Shown: one piece after another, positions 23,401 through 31,186 of the stretch
Position numbering within the stretch: the first letter of the stretch is position 1
Layout of the letters: the number at the start of each line of letters is the position of its first letter
Notes under the pieces: generated by a model
Seen by the model: only the letters and a program-made list of their open reading frames with translations
Databases searched by the model: none
What the model was told of the DNA's origin: nothing
Source of the DNA: Candidatus Zixiibacteriota bacterium
GTDB taxonomy: Bacteria > Zixibacteria > MSB-5A5 > UBA10806
Assembly: GCA_024641335.1 (NCBI GenBank)
Contig: JAHEDG010000023.1
Location: forward strand, 1-42,541
DNA length: 42,541 nt
Direction: 5' to 3'
Position numbers and translations under genes: made by a program

Positions 23401-24411
23401 TCAACCGCGGGAAATCAGACGGCGCAGCATGGCCAGACCCTTGACCAATGGACCGGGGAAATAGGCCAATATTTTAATCGGCAGCGAAACCGAGTCGGCT
23501 GATTTCAGTTCGAGTCGGGCTTCTTTTGTTCGGCCCACAGCGACCAATCCTCGAATTTTCAATAGCCGCTGTTCATTCATTGTTCTTGAGTATATAGAGC
23601 CATGCTGTTCAAGGAACGCCGGATCGTTTCCCCAGACCCGCTCCATTAAGATCATCCGAGTTCCGGCGCTGGTGGCTATATCGGCGTCGGTCAGCCTGGA
23701 GCCGCCGTGAGAATTCTGCCAGGCCGTTTCCAGATCAAGATAAGCCCCCTTCCCTTTTCGCGCCAGACGGCCGAAACATTCCCAGTCTTCATAAGTGGGC
23801 AGACCTTCGCCGAAATGCAGAGAATTGCCGGCCTCTTTTCTTCTGACCATCAGGGTACCGGTGAAAATAAAATTGGAGACCAACTCCAGCGGATAGAGAT
23901 CTCCGATATAAAATCTAAAATCCGAAATACCGTCCGGGAGCGCGTCGGCTGACGAATATAAAACTCCAGGGCCGATTATCTCGTCCCATTCCCTAAGATC
24001 ATTGTGCCAATTAATCAAGTAGTTATGCTTCTCTTCGCCCGTCCGGGACCGTACAGCGAAATTGCTGAAGCAAAACAGGATATCCGGCCGGGAGACCATC
24101 AGATTGCGCTGTATTTCGAGTTTCCCCGGCATCCATTCATCATCGGAATCGAGAAACGCGACCAATTCGTTTTTGGCCTCGGCCACCCCGCGATTTCTGG
24201 CCTTTCCGGCTCCTGAATTGGGGATTTTCAGGTATTTTATTTTATCTTTGTATGAGCGAAGGATATCCGACGTGTTATCCGTGGAACCGTCATCGACAAC
24301 AATAACCTCATCCCCCGAAACGCATTGCGAAAGTACGGAGGAAACGGCTCTTTCTATCAGGGCGGCGCGGTTGAAGGTAGGAATAATAACTGAGACATTA
24401 ATACTGTTTAT
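23401..24411 (-). CDS. Glycosyltransferase family 2, probable ATA start codon
   Basis: A GT-A fold sugar transferase of about 336 residues. Its N-terminus is VSVIIPTFNR, followed by VIVVDDGSTDNT, GAGKARNRGV and the metal-binding FLDSDDEW (86-93), the order expected of GT2. No ATG, GTG or TTG exists in frame between the upstream stop (24447-24445) and the first family residues. A GTG at 24186 would delete the whole nucleotide-binding half. The best start is ATA at 24411-24409, which overlaps the stop of the upstream gene as ATAA and has AGGGGG (24423-24418) six bases before it. ATT at 24402 is the alternative. An automatic caller would truncate this gene by 75 residues. Confidence 0.82.
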   Translation of the reverse strand: MNSINVSVIIPTFNRAALIERAVSSVLSQCVSGDEVIVVDDGSTDNTSDILRSYKDKIKYLKIPNSGAGKARNRGVAEAKNELVAFLDSDDEWMPGKLEIQRNLMVSRPDILFCFSNFAVRSRTGEEKHNYLINWHNDLREWDEIIGPGVLYSSADALPDGISDFRFYIGDLYPLELVSNFIFTGTLMVRRKEAGNSLHFGEGLPTYEDWECFGRLARKGKGAYLDLETAWQNSHGGSRLTDADIATSAGTRMILMERVWGNDPAFLEQHGSIYSRTMNEQRLLKIRGLVAVGRTKEARLELKSADSVSLPIKILAYFPGPLVKGLAMLRRLISRG

Positions 24412-25598
24412 TTCGATCCCCCTCTTGCCAGTCCTTTTATTCGTTCATAAATCGGGCGAATTCCGGGTATCGAGCGAACGAGATTTCTGGTCAGTCTCGG
24501 CAGGTAGCCCAGAAACAGCGGAATTGGACGAAGAGGATAAACCCAGATATTATAATAATCGATTTTTTGCATTTTCCAGTTATCGTGCCAGCCCATGTCG
24601 GTCAGGCAGTTGATTTCATCGGTGTCGCCGGATTCGAACGCCCGCTCGACAACTCTTTCGAAAAGAAAATTACCAGGCGAATAAGTTGAATAGCGCTCGT
24701 CATATCCGATCTTTACGATCGTCAGCACCCTGTCTATCTTCACCGCGAACTGGGCCGCTATCGCCTTATCTCCCGATTGTAAAAAATGCCATTCCAGCCA
24801 GCCGAGTTCCGAAAATCTTCGGACCACTTTTTTATAAAAATCTCTGAGCAGTGGCGACATCAATATCGCCGAACCACCCAGGCTTTTCCAGCCGGACGCT
24901 TCCACCTGCATGAAAATCTCCAGACCCGAATCAAGAGCCTCACCTTTGGAGTAAAACACCGTCTGCAGATCTTTCAAGGTGCCCAGTTTGTTATTCGCTT
25001 TACGCAGATTTTTCCGGAAATTCGAGCTGAGGCCGGCCTGATATTTTTCGAAATCCCCTTTTATCCTCAATATAGAACCCAGGCCGTCAAACTCTCTCAC
25101 TACTGATCCGGCGATTCTGTTTTCGGTTAATACCGATAAAGTCGGGGAGTTTTCAGGGATACGGGTCATTTTCCAGAAAAATTCTCGCGGCTCCATGCCG
25201 CCAAGGCACGAAAGGAGAAAAGGGATGATCTCCGATTCCCGGCCCCGCGAGGCCAGGATGTCCACCGAATAGGCATGTTTGCTGTGGGGCGCGGACAATC
25301 TGGGATGATAGAAACTGTAAAGATCTCCCGGCTTGACAACCACCGGCAAAACACCCACCAGCTCGGAACCGTCAAACGCCAGCAATGTAAACCAGGAATC
25401 GGTGTAGTCGAGCATAATTTGGAAAAATGAGGATACCCAGGCGTATGATGTGAATGGTAGCTTTTGGGGGGATTCCATGGTCAATTTATCCCAGGCATCC
25501 GCATAAACTCCCAAAGCGTCCAGCGAATTTACCCGTTCTATTCGCAACCCGTGTCGAGATTTTATCTTACGCGATTTTGGCGATGGTGTTTCAATCAT
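24408..25598 (-). CDS. CelD/BcsL-like GNAT-fold acyltransferase
   Basis: This 396-residue protein of the COG5653 (CelD/BcsL, FemAB-like) group has a double GNAT fold with LPFTSYAWVSSFF, LVGVLPVVV, FRKNLRKANNKL and a late SPGNFLFERVVERAFE segment. Members of this group are found in cellulose and EPS loci and are thought to acylate, or add amino acids to, sugars or lipids. The ATG at 25598 has only a weak ribosome site. The 3' end overlaps the probable ATA start of the GT2 gene, so both are one transcription unit. It is a paralogue of the N-terminal half of the protein at 40564-42276. The substrate is unknown. Confidence 0.85.
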   Translation of the reverse strand: MIETPSPKSRKIKSRHGLRIERVNSLDALGVYADAWDKLTMESPQKLPFTSYAWVSSFFQIMLDYTDSWFTLLAFDGSELVGVLPVVVKPGDLYSFYHPRLSAPHSKHAYSVDILASRGRESEIIPFLLSCLGGMEPREFFWKMTRIPENSPTLSVLTENRIAGSVVREFDGLGSILRIKGDFEKYQAGLSSNFRKNLRKANNKLGTLKDLQTVFYSKGEALDSGLEIFMQVEASGWKSLGGSAILMSPLLRDFYKKVVRRFSELGWLEWHFLQSGDKAIAAQFAVKIDRVLTIVKIGYDERYSTYSPGNFLFERVVERAFESGDTDEINCLTDMGWHDNWKMQKIDYYNIWVYPLRPIPLFLGYLPRLTRNLVRSIPGIRPIYERIKGLARGGSK

Positions 25599-26046
25599 GG
25601 CAAATCTCTGTTTTATCCAGGGCTTTCTTCCGGCATTTCAACGCCGGCTGCCCGGTTTCGGCTCGATCGTAAAATAGAAAAAAACTTCGCCGGAGTTCCC
25701 CAAAAGAAATATCGGCCTAAAGTAGACTATATATTCGCGTAATTCTGTTTTTTGTCAAACAAAATTTCCCGGATAACCGCGGGTTCACGGTTTATTTTAC
25801 AATCATAGTTATTCGGATTACTGTCAACAGGCCTGTGATTATTGAGGATAACAGTGAATTGCCGATAGATCAGGCGACTTTTTTTAAGCAGTTTTCGACC
25901 AATATTCCGAACAAACCGTGAGTAAATACGGTTCTAATATAAAAGATCTTTCTAAATAAAGAATGATCACAAGCCGATTTACTTATTAGATAGAGAAAAT
26001 CCGCAATCCGCTAAGCAAGCAAGAGGGGCTGCCTTTTAAAGGTAGA
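25599..26046. other. AT-rich intergenic region between divergent genes
   Basis: These 448 bases carry no gene I can support. On the minus strand a perfect TTGACA at 25758-25753 is followed after 19 bases by TATATA, a possible but wide-spaced promoter for the CelD-like gene. On the plus strand I found no good promoter pair for the secreted protein gene at 26047, although the region is rich in A/T runs. Confidence 0.5.
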
Positions 26047-26895
26047 ATGGCGAAAGATATGAAAACGAGTATTCCGACGACTATTTTTTATTTTTTGTTC
26101 TTTTTAATTCCGGGCGCGGTTTTGGCCCAGGAGACTGTATTCCCGGCAGGTCATAATATCGACGCCGCCTACAGTTTATCCGCGTTCGATCTGAGCGTTG
26201 ACGATACTCTCCTGATAACCAGATCTATCGCCAACCATGAGAGCTTCAGCCTGCCTAATCTATATATGGCTGATAATCTCCCGCCGCAGTTTTCCATAAT
26301 CTCCTATTCGCTCGAGATCGACGGTGTTCCGGCGTCCCATTCGTATACCGGCTCTCTGGGAGGAGAGGTCATTCCGTCCTGCGATTCATACCGATGGATC
26401 ATAGACGAACCGTCCCCTTCAGATACATCCAACAGGCCTCTTTTACCGAATGAGACTCTCACTCTCGAGTATGCTGTTGTTTGCGCGGTCATCGGCAGTT
26501 ACACTCTCCCATATCACACTTTCTGCGCCTACGGGGATACCTCGGGGATTTTTTCGACGGCTGACAGCCTTTTCGTAACTTTTTCCCCGGGATCATCGGC
26601 AGATGACCGAAACCAGCCGGTACCGCCGAGGCCATTGGTAACCCTGGCCTATCCGAACCCGTTCAACAATGATCTCTTAATCGCTGTTCGGGGAATGGCG
26701 CCGGGAACATGGCCGGTGAATCTGGCTATCTACGATCTCACGGGAGCCATGATATACCAAGGCGCGCCGGTATTTTCGGGCGATAACGGACGGATCCGGT
26801 GGAGCCCCGGGAAAAACGTTGCCGCCGGCGTATATTTTTATAGATTGATAAGCGGGAGTTTCGAGTCGTCAGGCAAGATAACATTTTTAAAATAA
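26047..26895 (+). CDS. Secreted protein with YPNPFN-type C-terminal sorting domain
   Basis: A 282-residue protein with a signal peptide (TIFYFLFFLIPGAVLAQ). A beta-rich domain follows of the kind seen in DUF11/isopeptide-like repeat proteins (DDTLLITRSIAN, LPNETLTLEYAVV, about residues 45-180). The C-terminal sorting domain has LAYPNPFNNDLLIAV, LAIYDLTG, AAGVYFYRLISG and a terminal KITFLK. The start ATG at 26047 has AAAGGTAG ahead of it; an ATG four codons later is an alternative. It is followed 16 bases later by the secreted SGNH-like gene, probably in one operon. It is expected at the cell surface or outside; the specific role is unknown. Confidence 0.82.
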   Translation: MAKDMKTSIPTTIFYFLFFLIPGAVLAQETVFPAGHNIDAAYSLSAFDLSVDDTLLITRSIANHESFSLPNLYMADNLPPQFSIISYSLEIDGVPASHSYTGSLGGEVIPSCDSYRWIIDEPSPSDTSNRPLLPNETLTLEYAVVCAVIGSYTLPYHTFCAYGDTSGIFSTADSLFVTFSPGSSADDRNQPVPPRPLVTLAYPNPFNNDLLIAVRGMAPGTWPVNLAIYDLTGAMIYQGAPVFSGDNGRIRWSPGKNVAAGVYFYRLISGSFESSGKITFLK

Positions 26896-26911
26896 CGAAG
26901 AGGTCAGGACT

Positions 26912-27985
26912 TTGAAAAGAACGATAATAACTTTTGTCATAATCTGGTTGTCGATCATAACCGCAGGCTCAGCCGCGGAGATCGAGGTTTCCACCATGAT
27001 GGTCCATTACTCGGTCGGCACCCTGATCGTCTCCGGCAACCAGTATGGATGTCATCTCAGGGACATGCTCAATAATCCCCCAGTGGTAGTGGGAACCGAT
27101 ACCGCCAGAATAGTATTTAGAAGCTACAGGATGAACAACGATTTGGGAGGTTCGCCGTTAAGCGATACTGTCTCCAATGTCGATTGCTGGGATGAGAGAT
27201 TCAGCAACTTCAGGTACAGTCTGGTGGACCCGTGGCATAACCGTATGCGAATATGGAACAGCGACGGCGGGATGCAGGGAAACGCTTACGCAGGTCTTTT
27301 GAACGATCTTTTCAATATACCGGGCAAGGAGGATTCGAGCTTCTGGCGGATGTTCACCACTCATAACGTCCCGGGTTCGTCAGGCGATTCAGTTGTCGAG
27401 CATTATGATTTAGTCCTGGTTAAGAATCCTTACGCCTGCTGGTACTACATGACTCCCGAACAGGCCGACAGCGAGAGAGTACTTTTCGAGGCGGTTCGTG
27501 ATTCTCTGGTCAATCATCCTGACATCAATTTCGCTTTTCTTTTCGGCACGCCGGTCCGTTACGGGATCGCCGAGATTAACGACTCGACCCAACAGAAGAT
27601 CACCTATGATCTGGCTTCGTGGTTCGCCGGCGACAGTTTTTTTACCCACTCTAATTCCGGCCCATATAAAAATATCTGGAAATACGATCCTTACAGGTTA
27701 ATGTGCGAGATGAGTCCCGACAGCATAAACAGATATTTTCTCAAAAACTCGTACTGGCAGGGGCCGCCCGACGGTGGCTCTCATCTCAGCCCCATCGGTT
27801 CCGCCGTAGCCAAGGACAGCCTGGCCGCTTTTATCAGGCAGGCGGTCGAGGATATACTCTTGATCAGATCGGGAAATGTCACCAGACGGGATATCGATTT
27901 GAAGATCAAAGAATTCAAGGAAGGCTCGGCCACCGAAGAGGACGTTTTGAATCTAATCGAGATTTACAATAGTGGCGGAGGATGA
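26912..27985 (+). CDS. Secreted SGNH-like hydrolase with dockerin-like helical tail
   Basis: This 357-residue protein has a signal peptide (1-22) and a fold I read as SGNH-like. The putative nucleophile Ser34 lies in VHYSVG (like the HHSTG start of a GDSL-type group seen in FCB genomes). HYDLVLVKNPY (164-174) corresponds to the Asn block, and PDGGSHLSPIG (286-296) holds Asp287 and His291. After it come about 40 residues of alternating helices with VTRRDIDLKIKEFK and EDVLNLIEIYN, reminiscent of a dockerin-like or short docking domain without a calcium loop I can confirm. The TTG at 26912 is used; AGGA lies just before it. Hydrolase activity on a glycan or acyl ester is inference. Confidence 0.7.
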   Translation: MKRTIITFVIIWLSIITAGSAAEIEVSTMMVHYSVGTLIVSGNQYGCHLRDMLNNPPVVVGTDTARIVFRSYRMNNDLGGSPLSDTVSNVDCWDERFSNFRYSLVDPWHNRMRIWNSDGGMQGNAYAGLLNDLFNIPGKEDSSFWRMFTTHNVPGSSGDSVVEHYDLVLVKNPYACWYYMTPEQADSERVLFEAVRDSLVNHPDINFAFLFGTPVRYGIAEINDSTQQKITYDLASWFAGDSFFTHSNSGPYKNIWKYDPYRLMCEMSPDSINRYFLKNSYWQGPPDGGSHLSPIGSAVAKDSLAAFIRQAVEDILLIRSGNVTRRDIDLKIKEFKEGSATEEDVLNLIEIYNSGGG

Positions 27986-27991
27986 ACTTCA

Positions 27992-28017
27992 GCCGATAAT
28001 ACCGCGGCCTTATCGGC
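27992..28017 (+). terminator. Hairpin after the SGNH-like gene, possible terminator
   Basis: GCCGATAA (27992-27999) and TTATCGGC (28010-28017) form a perfect 8-bp stem with a 10-base loop that itself contains CCGCGG. It starts six bases after the stop codon. There is no immediate U-tract, so termination strength is doubtful. Confidence 0.4.
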
Positions 28018-28131
28018 GGTCCGTTAACCTCTTTTTCCGCTGATTCCATATTAATATCTTGAAATAATAACGCCCCGTGCCATATTATTAACCGTACCGG
28101 TGATAAGGAAGTTTGTGAAAGTGGAATTTTG

Positions 28132-28743
28132 ATGACATTAAGGTTGATAATCAAAAGGTCTCTCTTCCTGATCGGGATACTTATCGCTCTTCCCTTTATT
28201 ATTCTGACCCGGCTGGAGGAATTTTTGACACGAAAACGGGCCGGTATCATTTTCGGATGGTCTAAAGAGATACTCTCGTTATGCCCGACCATTCTGGGCG
28301 AGGTGATCCGTTTAGGATACTACTGGGGCGTTTGCAAAAACATTTCGCCCGATGTTTTATTCATGTTCGGCAGCATGCTCTCCCGGCAGGATACAGTAAT
28401 CGGTCCCCGGACAGTCATAGGGGCATACAGCATGATCGGTTACGCCAGGATCGGGGAAGGTGTTCTGATGGGAGCCAGAGTTTCTCTGCTCTCCGGCAAA
28501 TATATGCACGGCCACCCCGGGGAAAGAGCCGAAAATGGAACTGCAGACGGACGGTTTGAAATAATTTCCATCGGCGATAACAGTTGGATCGGACAGGATT
28601 CCACTCTACTGGCCAGCATCGGCGCCAACTGCACGGTCGGCGCGGGAAGCGTGGTATTCAAGGAGGTTCCGGACAATTCTACGGTCATGGGAAATCCCGC
28701 CCGCAAAGTAAATATCGATACGGCGGCCAATCCGGCTCAATAA
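28132..28743 (+). CDS. Left-handed beta-helix (hexapeptide) acyltransferase
   Basis: About 203 residues. An N-terminal hydrophobic helix (about 9-25) anchors it to the membrane. Hexapeptide repeats follow (VIGPRTVIGAYSMIGYARIG, GEGVLMGARVSLLSG), then the family's catalytic-loop His region (KYMHGHPG), more repeats (SIGDNSWIGQDSTLLASIG) and the closing VVFKEVPDNSTVMGNPARKV of the WbbJ/maltose O-acetyltransferase group. It would O-acetylate a sugar using acetyl-CoA. A TTG one codon earlier is also in frame; the ATG has AGTGGA seven bases before it. The SGNH esterase-like gene follows after 14 bases, a pairing that suggests an acetylation/deacetylation module. Confidence 0.88.
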   Translation: MTLRLIIKRSLFLIGILIALPFIILTRLEEFLTRKRAGIIFGWSKEILSLCPTILGEVIRLGYYWGVCKNISPDVLFMFGSMLSRQDTVIGPRTVIGAYSMIGYARIGEGVLMGARVSLLSGKYMHGHPGERAENGTADGRFEIISIGDNSWIGQDSTLLASIGANCTVGAGSVVFKEVPDNSTVMGNPARKVNIDTAANPAQ

Positions 28744-28757
28744 TGGGAGATTTTGTT

Positions 28758-29513
28758 ATGCAGTATTTCTGGAAGATCATCCTGGCGGTTTCCATAGTAA
28801 TCAACCTTGCGGCAATCTGGGGATTTTATCATTACGTACGTTACGGCGGCTCTCCCCTCGGTGAGCTGAAAAGACGTCTGACCGGAAACACCCGGCAATC
28901 CGCTCCTTTGGTTTCCAATGCGGACGATAACCTGAGAATAATTAAGGAGATCGAGGACGGAACCGCCGCTCCCGATCGGATAGTATTCTTCGGCGCCTCC
29001 ATAACCAGAAGATGGGATTTCGAAAAATACTTACCGGAATATAATATCATCAACAGGGGAGTCGGGGGCCAGCTGGCCCCGGCCATGATGTCCCGTTTCA
29101 AGAGGGACGCGCTCGATTTGAAACCCCGTGCCGTAATCATTAAATTCTGCTCTATTAATATCCGTCCCGAACTTCCCCTTTCCACACTGAAAGACTGTAT
29201 GACCATGATGGCTATGATGGCCCGAACCAGCGGGGTAGTGCCGGTGATCTCGACTATTATCCCGGCCGGCAAACCGGAATCGCATATCGGCGATTTCAGC
29301 GTGGTAGATTCGCTTAAAGCTTTCAACAGCTGGGCGCTGGATTTCGCCGCGGAAAATTCTTACCCTTTGATCGATTTCGCGGCGGCTATCGGCGACGATC
29401 AGGGCTTTCTTCCCAGGGAATGTTCGGCAGACCCCGTTCATGTCAATGAAAAGGGGTACGAGATCCTGTCTGAAGCCGTTCGTCCGGTTTTGCGGAAAGT
29501 ATTGGCACCCTGA
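28758..29513 (+). CDS. Membrane-anchored SGNH/GDSL-family hydrolase, catalytic residues intact
   Basis: This 251-residue protein has an N-terminal membrane helix (5-26) and an SGNH domain. Ser81 lies in RIVFFGASIT, INRGVGGQ forms block II, Asn134 is in KFCSINIRP, and Asp225 and His228 are in DPVHVNEKGYE. It is clearly paralogous to the degenerate protein at 22611-23375 (shared NRG-x-x-GQ, IGDFSVVDSLKAFN versus IGDYSIFDSLASYN). The frame continues upstream inside the acyltransferase gene, but GGGAGA places the start at the ATG at 28758. It is probably a periplasmic esterase or acyl-transferring partner of the preceding acetyltransferase; the substrate is unproven. Confidence 0.85.
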   Translation: MQYFWKIILAVSIVINLAAIWGFYHYVRYGGSPLGELKRRLTGNTRQSAPLVSNADDNLRIIKEIEDGTAAPDRIVFFGASITRRWDFEKYLPEYNIINRGVGGQLAPAMMSRFKRDALDLKPRAVIIKFCSINIRPELPLSTLKDCMTMMAMMARTSGVVPVISTIIPAGKPESHIGDFSVVDSLKAFNSWALDFAAENSYPLIDFAAAIGDDQGFLPRECSADPVHVNEKGYEILSEAVRPVLRKVLAP

Positions 29514-29674
29514 TGATTTCTCCTATTGATTCCATTCGTACAAGAAAAACCTATATCCGAGACGGTTTAGGTCCGGAACAGAGGGTCTGAAAATTTAAAC
29601 TCTTGCGGCCGGACTGATATTATCAGTAAATTCATCATGAATATAAATCGAAAAAACCAGTCGGGTATCAGACC

Positions 29675-31183
29675 ATGAACGATCCGAAAAGAATGCTGAT
29701 CAGAAATATCTTCTCCAACTGGATGGGGATGTTTGTAGGTTTGATCGTCACATTTTTCTTAAGCCCGTTCTTAGTGCACACACTGGGCAAGAGCGCCTAT
29801 GGAATCTGGGCGCTGGTTTTTTCGATTATTTACTATACCAACCTTTTGGACAGCGGGATGAAACAGAGCCTGGCCCGATACATACCCAAATATTACGCCG
29901 TCAAGGATTACGGCAAACTCAATGAAGTTATCAACTCCGGCACATTGGTTTACGCGTTCGCGGGATCATTGGTCATTTTGATGACCCTGGTTATTGCCTT
30001 CTGGTTTATAGCCGCTTTCAATGTCGAGCCGGAGATGATTACCGCCATGCGAATAACCTTAATAATCATCGGGCTTGATCAGGCTATCACATTTTTTGTC
30101 ATGGCGGCCACGGCCATCGGCTTGTTTCACAGGTATGATGTCAACAACATAATCGGAATCCCCTTTACTATCATCAGCGCTTTGACAACGGTATTCTTCT
30201 TAAAGCGCGGATACGGTCTTGTCTGCCTGGCTATAATAACGATCAGCGGAACGTTGGTCAGAAGCGCGATAAAGAGGATTTACCAACAGCATCTGGTCCC
30301 GCAAATAAGGTTTCATATAAAATATATAAAGAAAGAACGGATACGCGAGCTTTTGAGCTACGGTGTAGTCAGTTTCTTCATCGTGGTTTCGTGGATGATA
30401 GTATTCAACACCGATAACATAATCATAGGCGTCTTCCTCTCCACCACGGCTATTACCTATTACAGTATCGCCGGTTCGCTGATCGGTCATCTGCGGGGGC
30501 TGATGAACGCTCTGGGTATTCCTCTGGTGCCGACCGTGAGTCATTTCGACGCCCAGAACGATTCCGAGGAAATCACTGTTCTTTTTACCAAGGTGCCGGA
30601 ATACCTCTATTATTTTTCCTCGGCGATCTGTTTTCTAATCCTGATTTTCGGCGATAATTTTATCTATCAATGGATGGGGCCGGATTTTACCATGACCGTA
30701 AAAATACTGTATATTCTGATTATCCCGGCCTGCGTTTATCTTCCGCAGATCGCCTTTAATTCGGTTCTGCTGGGGATCGGCAAGCATAAGACCCTGTTCC
30801 ATATCTCGATAACCGAGGCGGTTATGAATCTCATATTAAGCCTCGCTTTGGTTAAGCCGCTGGGGGTAATAGGAGTCGCCCTGGGAACCGCCATCTCCCA
30901 GATTTCGATTTATACCTATTTCTTCCCGGTAATATTCCACAAGATAGTTAAAGGTGATTTGAGGTCTTTTTATAAATATACCGTAAAAGCGATAACCACC
31001 TGCGCCGCCGCCGCTGTCCCTCTCGGTCTTATTATCGATAAATATAATCCGTTGGAAGGCTGGGCAGGGCTGATACTAGGGTTATCATCGACCGGAGCGG
31101 TTATATTATGGGTGTTCTGGCGATGGATACTTTATCCCGAGGATAAATCCCGGATACTGGCAAAATTCATGAAGCGAAAATAG
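29675..31183 (+). CDS. wzx: Wzx-type polysaccharide flippase (MOP superfamily)
   Basis: This 502-residue protein has about 12-14 membrane helices. The start SNWMGMFVGLIVTFFLSPFL, then TLGKSAYGIWALVFSIIYYTNLLDSG and SLARY, is typical of the polysaccharide-synthesis branch of the MOP superfamily. It would move lipid-linked repeat units from the cytoplasmic to the periplasmic face of the inner membrane. The putative O-antigen ligase/polymerase gene starts three bases after its stop. It lacks a recognisable strong ribosome site. The family call is firm; the symbol wzx is used generically. Confidence 0.9.
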   Translation: MNDPKRMLIRNIFSNWMGMFVGLIVTFFLSPFLVHTLGKSAYGIWALVFSIIYYTNLLDSGMKQSLARYIPKYYAVKDYGKLNEVINSGTLVYAFAGSLVILMTLVIAFWFIAAFNVEPEMITAMRITLIIIGLDQAITFFVMAATAIGLFHRYDVNNIIGIPFTIISALTTVFFLKRGYGLVCLAIITISGTLVRSAIKRIYQQHLVPQIRFHIKYIKKERIRELLSYGVVSFFIVVSWMIVFNTDNIIIGVFLSTTAITYYSIAGSLIGHLRGLMNALGIPLVPTVSHFDAQNDSEEITVLFTKVPEYLYYFSSAICFLILIFGDNFIYQWMGPDFTMTVKILYILIIPACVYLPQIAFNSVLLGIGKHKTLFHISITEAVMNLILSLALVKPLGVIGVALGTAISQISIYTYFFPVIFHKIVKGDLRSFYKYTVKAITTCAAAAVPLGLIIDKYNPLEGWAGLILGLSSTGAVILWVFWRWILYPEDKSRILAKFMKRK

Positions 31184-31186
31184 GCT

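Noticed and set aside
23401-24186. GT2 gene starting at the GTG at 24186
   Set aside because: This start would remove the nucleotide-binding half that is intact and in frame upstream.
25753-25785. Perfect TTGACA on the minus strand and a short AACC/GGTT inverted repeat
   Set aside because: The -35 is followed only at 19 bases by TATATA and the repeat has a 4-bp arm, so neither is called as a separate element.
28584-28757. N-terminal extension of the active SGNH protein
   Set aside because: It lies within the acyltransferase gene in another frame; the ribosome site supports the ATG at 28758.
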